From the NCBI GenBank assembly GCA_019973155.2, contig BPQB01000013.1, positions 434,001 through 498,000 on the forward strand: DNA of 64,000 nucleotides, in the 5' to 3' direction. Both the position numbers and the translations under genes were made by a program. Origin of the DNA: Phanerochaete sordida (lineage: Eukaryota; Basidiomycota; Agaricomycetes; Polyporales; Phanerochaetaceae). The stretch's first letter is position 1, and each line of letters opens with the position of its first letter. The notes below the pieces were generated by a model. That model was not told the DNA's origin. It made no database searches and was given only the letters and a program-made list of their open reading frames with translations. Below are positions 57,643 through 64,000 of this stretch, piece after piece.

Positions 57643-58737
57643 TCACGGGAGGTTGAAGATGGAAGGAAGACTTCGCCAGAGCTCATTCCGCTTCTTCTCG
57701 GCCTGCTGCGAGATCTCTGACGTGCACGTCTCGCACGGGAGGTCGTTGCCCGTGAAGAACTCGTGGAGCGACATGCAGTCGTGGAGTATCTCGAGCGGGT
57801 CGTCCATCGAGATCGGCGCGTTCTCCTGCATGTACTTCCAGCACTCGGTCCGTGCGCGCGAGCAGCCCTGGGAGCCGCGGGGACAGCGCGCGCCGAAGAT
57901 GTCGGTGCCAATCGCACGGGTGTACGAGGCGAGGGCCTTCTGGCCGTGGAGGAGGCGCATGAGGTCGACCCGGTCAAGCAGCTTCCAGCGGGCGGTGCGA
58001 GCGCCGAAGCGGAGGTGCTTGCCTTCGGCGGTGGGATTCGCGCGGTAGGCGTCCCAGTCGGCGTCGGTGCTGATCTGCGAGAGCTGGTAAAAGGCGGCGG
58101 GGAGGATGCTCGGTATCGCAAAGTCGGAGGCGATGCGGATCGCGGAGGCGGGTTCGGGCAGGCGGTCGTCGAGGAAGAGCCCCTCAAGCTTGCCGTTGAT
58201 GCGTAGGTAGTGCTCCGAGCGCGCGATGATGATCTCCTGCCGACGTGCGTCCCACTGAGGGAGTGTCCGCGGCCAATCGGCTTCGATGTTTTCGACGATG
58301 CGAGCGCGTAGAGCTTCGCACTCGTACTTGATCGCTAGCTTGAGGGTACCGTGCACAAGCACCGGGGTGTTGGGACAGAATCGTTTATATGCTGTACCGC
58401 TTTGTTGCGCGTGCGAACCGGGCTCAGAGAGTGTTCGTGACAGAGATGGAGAGAGAGGGGCGTACAGAGGGTCGTAGAGCACCCCCAGGAGGCTGGCGAG
58501 CTCTTCTGCGCTGTCTGGCATTTCAATGTGGAGGGCGCCGTCGTAGTTCTCGTCGCTTGTCGGTGGTATTTGGAACATCCCGTCGAGAACGGCAGAGTAT
58601 CGGCAGAGGATGGAGCGGTGTACGCGGAAGTACTGTCGCTGGCTGTCTGCGGCAATCGCAGAAAGTACAACATTGCCGTCCTCGAAATATAGGGTGGGAT
58701 GGTGTTGCTCGGGGGCGACCATTGCTTTACAGACCAT
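57643..58737 (-). CDS. BTB/POZ-domain protein, second copy type
   Basis: A single exon of 364 residues from the ATG at 58737; a second in-frame ATG follows at 58722, and the frame upstream has no ATG, so a 5' exon cannot be excluded. The BTB fold starts near residue 15 with TLYFEDGNVVL and FRVHRSILCRYSAVLDGMF, the common Rv-HR..L...S.VF.gMF pattern, and ends near LGVLYDPLY. A middle region (LAIKYECEALRARIVENIEADWP) is the usual helix after BTB in basidiomycete proteins. A Cys-containing tail (CPRGSQGCSRAREC-like positions and CETCTSEI) could bind zinc. It is the same broad family as the gene at 4992 but not a recent duplicate. It ends 166 nt from the TatD gene. Confidence 0.82.
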   Translation of the reverse strand: MVCKAMVAPEQHHPTLYFEDGNVVLSAIAADSQRQYFRVHRSILCRYSAVLDGMFQIPPTSDENYDGALHIEMPDSAEELASLLGVLYDPLYAPLSPSLSRTLSEPGSHAQQSGTAYKRFCPNTPVLVHGTLKLAIKYECEALRARIVENIEADWPRTLPQWDARRQEIIIARSEHYLRINGKLEGLFLDDRLPEPASAIRIASDFAIPSILPAAFYQLSQISTDADWDAYRANPTAEGKHLRFGARTARWKLLDRVDLMRLLHGQKALASYTRAIGTDIFGARCPRGSQGCSRARTECWKYMQENAPISMDDPLEILHDCMSLHEFFTGNDLPCETCTSEISQQAEKKRNELWRSLPSIFNLP

Positions 58738-59123
58738 TGGGTGCCACGTCGTGTTAACTCTGGTCCACAGGTGGCAATCGTCAGCTCTGGCCACCTCGCA
58801 CGGTCCGCTGGGCACGTACCGTAATGGAGGGGTAGGCTGTGTATCGCGTGAGCGTTTCTCGACTGCTTAAGAGCGCGGCTTGGAGGACGTGTGTGTCGCA
58901 GTGAATAGTGCGGGGAGGTGAGGTAGAGGCTGCATTGGTGTAGGGGTCATCAGTGTATTAATACAGGTTGAGTATCGCACTGACCGAGTGTTGTGACCTG
59001 CTGATTGGATTGGGTCCGCCGTCATTTCGGCGCTACCCGACGTACCTGCCGGCGACCAGGAGCTTTCGGACGGAGGGCTGCGCTCGTCTTACGCTACACG
59101 CCCAGATCTGTCACCACTCTCCC
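58738..59123. other. Divergent promoter region (BTB and GOS1 genes)
   Basis: 385 bp, no coding frame supported. Confidence 0.5.
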
Positions 59124-60073
59124 ATGTCAGAATACGATTCTCTCCACCGACAATGCAGGACGCTGGAGTCCCTCTTTGATACGAAGCTCACTTCCTACAC
59201 ACATTTGGCAACCACCGTCTCCCGGATCCAGGACGACGTGGAGGCCGGCGGTTCAACAGAACGCTGGAAAGACCTTGAGATTGAGTCCGAAGAGCTTCTG
59301 CAAAAGGTATGTAGGTGGTCGCCTGCCTCTTTGCGCCGCGTGAATCCCTGACTGTCACCCGCGGGCACAGCTCGGCGAGCTCAACGAGAAGCTCGGTGCT
59401 TTGTCAAACGATCCCGATAGTCCGCCGTCGCAGTCTATGCTTCGTGCAATACAGCGGCATCGGGAAGTGTACCAGGACTACTCTAAAGAGTTCAGAAGGA
59501 CCAAGGTACGTATCCTTTGCGCTCCCGAAGGCCGAACCGCTTACACCGCCTTACACAAGACTAACCTTCAACATGCTCTGGACCAAGCGAACCTTCTTAG
59601 CGGCGTACGGAACGACATAGAGTGCGCCCGACTCTTCGTGCTTCGTGTATGCGTACTGACCCGAGGCTTACAGTGCATACAAGTCGTCTGCAGCCGACTC
59701 GCTCCTAGCGGAGCGGGACCACATTGATAGCTCTCATCGCATGACCGACGACATGCTCGCGTGCGTTTATGTCACGATACTTGCAACCTGCTACCACTGC
59801 TAACATCGCACTTCTAGGCAAGCATATGAGACTAGGGCCGACTTTGCTCGTCAGCGAGCGACACTATCCGGAATCCAAACTCGCATGACAGGTGTACTCA
59901 GTGAGTTCCTCGCTGCACTGCTCAACCACACTGTCGCTCACCTTCTCGTAGACTCTATACCCGGGATTAATAACCTCCTCTCCATGATCAAGACTCGTCG
60001 GCGAAGGGACGCTATCATTATTGGATGCATCATCGGACTTTGTGCTGTAATTCTACTGTCGTATATGTTCTAA
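59124..60073 (+). CDS. GOS1: Golgi Qb-SNARE Gos1 (GOS28)
   Basis: Six exons (59124-59306, 59371-59505, 59560-59621, 59674-59760, 59818-59900, 59952-60073) encode 223 residues, close to yeast Gos1. The N-terminal three-helix region (YDSLHRQCRTLESLFDTKL, DDVEAGGSTERWKDLEIES) is typical. The SNARE core begins near ERDHIDSSHRMTDDMLAQAYE and has the zero-layer Gln in TLSGIQTRM. A tail anchor (RRRRDAIIIGCIIGLCAVIL) ends the protein, with only four residues on the luminal side. It drives vesicle fusion within the Golgi and of endosomes with the Golgi. Exon 3 is only 62 nt. The final intron (59901-59951) makes the codon for N before SIPGINNLLSM. Confidence 0.94.
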
Positions 60074-60326
60074 GTATTGAGGTATGATATCGTTATTCGC
60101 TCGATGGACGCAGCATTGGCTACAACATTCGCCTGTCCCTCATTCCTCGTCGACAGTGCTACTTGGAAAAGCTCGCTCATTGTTTGGCGGTATGCTATTG
60201 CTGTTGCTATTGGTACAGGACTTAGGATATACACTACATTTCGGCATCGATTGGGACTAAGGGCTGCTGCCATGACCGCGCTACAAGTACACATATTCGT
60301 TCATCATTGTCGTCAAACCTGGCCCA

Positions 60327-60708
60327 TTAGACCCCCAGGGCCCTGCTGACTGGCTGCGAGATCTTCACGCCGCCGGTCTTGCTCCCGGTCGACATGCCGC
60401 GCGGGAGCTTGCTCGCCTCCGCGCGCTTGTGTTGCGCCTCCTTGAGCCTGCGCTCGTGGTCGGACATGCCGTGGGACCGCTCGCGCTTCGGCTGCTCCTC
60501 CTCATGCTGGTGGTGCTCGTGTGCAGGCTGCTCGCCCGGCGCCGCGGGGCGCGGGTAGTCGTCCGGCCCCGTGTCGTTTTGGGCGGTGTCCGCCGCAGGC
60601 TTCTGCTCGCTGTGGAAAGGGGTCGTGTGAGCGAGCAGATGGGCAGGGCGGGGCGTTGGTGGCTCACATGTGTGCGGCGTGCGGTTTCGGTCGGCTACTC
60701 ATGGACAT
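60327..60708 (-). CDS. Small charged His/Glu-rich protein
   Basis: Two exons (60708-60668 and 60609-60327) encode 107 residues. The second exon keeps one frame to the stop at 60327, and the intron has good GTGAGC..CCACAG ends. The protein is highly charged: EHHQHEEEQPKRERSHGMSD, then a basic helix (HERRLKEAQHKRAEASKL) and a Gly/Ser/Lys tail ending in ISQPVSRALGV. No membrane helix or known domain is seen. It is tucked between the 3' ends of Gos1 (254 nt away) and the next gene. I do not recognise its function. Confidence comes from the splice-consistent frame rather than from a family. The start may lie further upstream. Confidence 0.45.
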
Positions 60709-61057
60709 GCGTCGGCCTGCGACTTTCTCTGCGCGTCACCCGTGAGCTACCCGAAGGACACGCGAAGTGAGCAGCGACGTACGCGCAGGCGGATGGGCGG
60801 GGAGGTTCTCGGGCAAGGGCAGAGACTTGCGGCGTTCGAGAGGTGAAGACATGATGGTGGTTGGTGGTGTCGCGAGCGTCGTGCGCGCAGTTTATGTAGG
60901 GGCTCCCATGGGGCCTGGTCACGCCCGGCTGGAGGTCAGCGGGTCGACCTCGATTGGCTCCAGAAGCCGAGACTGGAGCGCACTGCCAAAGGAGGCAGTC
61001 GTAGTGGTTCCCTGGCGCACGGCTCCGGCGCACGCAGAGTGAAGAGGAAATGGTCTA

Positions 61058-61934
61058 TCATTCTTGTTTCCGTTCGCTTTCTGTGCGTACGTCCTCTGCT
61101 ATCTGCGCGATGAAGGCATGTGCGCGAGGCATGACGAGGAACCCAGCCACAACGATCACAGGAAGCAGCAGTCCGAGTACTGGCACCACGGAAGCTGGAA
61201 GTACTCCGAGATATAGCGGCTCCAGTAGTAACGTAAAAGGCACCGCCACAGATCCTAAGTGTGTATGTGGCGGCGGGCGCACACCCGTGCTCACTGCACG
61301 AATGCGAGCGTACTGCCGCAGGGTCTTCGAACGGACAGAATTGCTTGAATGGCTGCCGTCGTCCTGATTCGAAACTCCCGCCTTCACTTGCAGAGAAGCA
61401 GCTTGTGAAGGGGTGAGCGTTTCGATGAGGAAATCTGCAGGATACTGCAGAGGCTACTTCAGCACGTATGTAACAGAGAGCGCGCAAACCCCTACGCTTG
61501 CTGGCCATGAGATACGCAGGGTGAACTTCCTAAACCTCTGCCACGGTGGGTCGTCCAAATCTAACAACACCCAGACCTCATGGGGACAGTCGGATGTCCG
61601 GGAGTGCGGACCACGATGGCTACCATCCGGCGTCTTCGAGCTACTGGAGGTCCAGGTATCGCAAACATGCCTCAAAGGCGTGTCCAGCGATGCAGCTGTC
61701 AGCACGATGTCCCGCTCTGGGGATCTTGCAGTGAGTGCTTCCCTGTTCATGTGTAAGCAGAGCCCAATACCGCGAGTACTGCATGTTCATGACGCCGTAC
61801 CATGGCAGGGTCACATTGGCTACGATGTCGTCGGAGTTCACAGCCTCGAAGTTTATGATCTCAGTATTAGCTTCCACAAAGCTCCGGAAAAACGCTTGAA
61901 TGAGAATATAAAGCCATGGAGAGGTGAGGAGCAT
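61058..61934 (-). CDS. Signal-peptide, C-terminal membrane-anchored protein
   Basis: Three exons (61934-61771, 61724-61496, 61444-61058) encode 259 residues. The first in-frame ATG gives a hydrophobic signal sequence (LLTSPWLYILIQAFF). A luminal part has an N-glycosylation sequon (NVT), a conserved-looking WVLLDLDDPPWQRFRKFTLR, and ISWPAS joined across an intron to YPADFLIETLTPSQ. A membrane helix lies near the C-terminus (VLPASVVPVLGLLLPVIVVAGFLVM, beginning at about residue 210), followed by a cytosolic tail ending RTESERKQE. The size and type I topology resemble the GPI-mannosyltransferase cofactor PIG-X, but I cannot support that by motif. It shares a 165-bp promoter with the gene at 62100. 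An in-frame ATG at 62042 would add a tract that lacks signal character. Confidence 0.6.
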
Positions 61935-62099
61935 CGCTAGGTCGGAGGACGACCGCGGTACGCGAGCAGGCCCAGCAGGGCCGAACCAGCGGTTCTGGAC
62001 GTGGCTTTCCCACGGCTGCATTTCCGCTTTCGCAAATCCCATCCATACTGCCTTTCACCTTCTTGACTGCACACCCTCACTCCAGCTGAGGCCTATACC
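61935..62099. promoter_or_regulatory. Short bidirectional promoter
   Basis: Only 165 bp separate the start codons of the divergent genes at 61934 and 62100, so control elements must be shared or overlapping. Confidence 0.5.
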
Positions 62100-64000
62100 A
62101 TGGCGGTTCCTGTCACTGTACCTCGCGACGACTTCGACACGTCTTGTGTGCACGAGCACACGACACCGAAGCTCACGGTGCTCCCGCCGACGCCCCCTTC
62201 GTCCCATTCATCCCGTTCGACCTCTCCCTCGCCCATCGCGGAGGGCGCTGCCCCTGCGGAGCAGGCCTGCGCGTCCAAGAAGAAAAAGAAGAAGAAAAGC
62301 AAGAAGTCTGCAAAGGCGAAGGAGGCTACATCAAAGGGGAAAGATGCGGGCGAGACAGAGGAACGTCCCCCGGTGCTTTGCATCAGCCGCAACAAACATT
62401 GGCGGTATATCAGCTCCTACCACGTACGTTTGGCGTCGGCGGAAGGTCTAACTGCTCTTATATTGTCTTTCGCGCGTACAGGGCCCTTGGCTCCAACTTC
62501 CAGTTGAGCTGCTCGAGTCTCTACTCGTCATAAACCTCGATCCAGCTACGTTACAATCCTCGGCTGAGACCCAGCTTCCCGCGCTTCCCCCTCCGGTGTC
62601 TAACTCGGAACCCCGCTCTACGCGTCGGCTGCAAGGTTTTGCAAGTTTGGGAGACCACTCCCCACCTGACTCTCCGCGCAGCACGTTTGCGCAATTACCT
62701 CCTCCTCCGCCTTTGCCTTCGCCCAAACCTGGGAAGGCAACACCGCCGCCCATAGATCCTGGAGTTTTCAGGTCTGTAACACAGATACGACGCCTCATAG
62801 ATGAAGCCTCCGAGCTGTCTGTGCGAGCGTCCTCCGGCCTATCGGCCGCTGCTCTTGGTTCCATGAACCGCAATGCCGCCCTGAACCAAAGCTCCTGGAG
62901 CCTAGCCCATTCCTTAGGCCTCGCAGGTGTAGGCGACAACAACGGACGGAATGTTGCCATGTCGGCCATGCGCATACACCGGCTTCGCGCATTGGCCGTG
63001 CAGAAGCTCGCCGCTGCCTACAAGGCGGACGAGATTGCTTCTAGTGTCATGGTCATGCAGGGCGGCAGCGTCTTCGATGATATTGCTGAGAGAGTCCTCA
63101 GAGTTGGTGCGTGCGCTCCGATACGGCTTCTTAATGTGGTGTTCATTGTCTCCTTCCAGATCCGAACGACATCGATGCGCGTTACGTTCATTTCTTCCAC
63201 GAGCGAATCCCTTCCAGGTAGAGTTCTTGCTACGCAGCCCAGCGTCAAACCTAACACGCCTCCTTCTATTGCCCTAGGCAACTGGCTGAGTCCACCACGA
63301 CAACGCTGCTGGACAGCCTCATAGCTGCTCAGCCGCATCGCCTCGAATTCTTTCGCACGCGCGGAATCGTGCACGGCTTCCGCGACGAGTTTGCAATGGC
63401 CGTCAAGGACTTCACACACGTCCTGCGTGAAGCACGTGCTGAACGCAGGGCGAGGATGATGCATCGTGTCAACGGCCTTCCCAGCGAACAGCGCGGCAGG
63501 GGCAAAAAGAAGCGGGGGAAGTCCGCTAGCTCCAAGTCGAATGGCCAGGCTCCTGCGGATGGCACCAGCACCCCACCCGAAGGGCCGACCATTGACGGGC
63601 CTGACGGGGAGCCTCTGCTGCTCCACCCGTCTGTGCTTCCAGATGCCCCCGATCCCATTGAACCGCAGTGCTTGTTCTTGCGAGGCACGGCCTATCTCCA
63701 ACACGCTGTGTACCTGATCGAGCAGGCCATACTCAAGCTTGAGGACATCAAGAAGGAGCTCACTCCTGAAGGCGCTGAGCTAAGGTTGTGCTATCTCGAA
63801 GGTGGTAGATACGGCGGGGTCGAAATCGGCAACCCTGACGGGCCCTTGGGAAGCAAGAACGGCGCGAAACTCAAGGCTTACCGCGAGGTGCTAGCTGACG
63901 AAGGCTTTAAGGAACAGATATTGAACCTCGTCAAGAAGAGTCTGCGTGACCATGAACGGTTCCTTTCTCATTTCGATACCCTCGAGGGTCCTCCAGTTGA
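62100..64000 (+). CDS. Uncharacterised conserved fungal protein, 3' end outside window
   Basis: Four exons (62100-62423, 62482-63106, 63160-63217, 63278-64000 and beyond) with consistent phases; the frame is open at the right edge. At least 576 residues are encoded. A Lys-rich N-terminal run (KKKKKKKSKKSAKAKEA) follows a short Ser/Pro region, then GPWLQLPVELLESLLVINLD and a Pro-rich linker. Helical segments follow (RRLIDEASELSVRAS, VFDDIAERVLRV, EFFRTRGIVHGFRDEFAMAVKDF, and ALDQ-like AYLQHAVYLIEQAILKLEDI), with the spacing of tetratricopeptide-like repeats, but I cannot fix a family. A basic Lys/Arg loop (RGKKKRGKSASSKS) lies in the middle. Function unknown; the Lys runs suggest nucleolar or RNA-binding location. 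Confidence 0.7.

Overview
The window is genomic DNA of a filamentous basidiomycete, most likely an agaricomycete (a polypore-like fungus is my guess, not proven). The evidence is GC-rich sequence, genes cut by many 45-60 nt GT..AG introns, long Ser/Pro-rich disordered N-termini, and families typical of this group: BTB/POZ and F-box receptors, a Lam-type sterol transporter, an RdRP, and Swi5. No prophage, CRISPR, rRNA or tRNA was seen. All gene models were spliced by eye from reading frame, splice sites and family conservation.

Layout, left to right: a 3'-truncated disordered protein (minus, 1-2379); thioredoxin (minus, 3319-3798) divergent from a BTB protein (plus, 4992-6274); an F-box protein (minus, 7261-9547); a GRAM-VASt sterol transporter (plus, 11695-14876); a PX-domain AGC kinase (minus, 15359-19727); a five-exon Swi5 recombination mediator (plus, 21548-22002); dynactin p150 (minus, 22193-26572) divergent from the TORC1 subunit Raptor/Kog1 (plus, 27062-32210); a CorA/Alr-type Mg2+ transporter (plus, 32723-34960); a cellular RNA-dependent RNA polymerase (minus, 36025 to about 40348); three paralogous O-fucosyltransferase-like type II membrane proteins (41972-43720 plus, 44834-46590 plus, 47161-48940 minus); an 800-bp foldback element (49909-50708); a DH-PH-FYVE RhoGEF (minus, 50936-53767); mitochondrial ribosomal protein uS15m (minus, 54448-55421); a TatD-family hydrolase (plus, 56215-57477); a second BTB protein (minus, 57643-58737); Golgi SNARE Gos1 (plus, 59124-60073); a small His/Glu-rich protein (minus, 60327-60708); a signal-peptide membrane protein (minus, 61058-61934); and a 3'-truncated conserved protein (plus, from 62100).

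Most genes are housekeeping and collinear pathway clusters are absent. The accessory part is 36-51 kb: an RNA-silencing polymerase, a recently duplicated and inverted O-fucosyltransferase-like family, and a near-perfect hairpin-forming element whose 5'-CACTG ends and 3-bp direct flanks resemble a CACTA-type non-autonomous transposon. Raptor and the PX-AGC kinase are both connected to TOR signalling by family, but their proximity (about 7 kb) may be chance.
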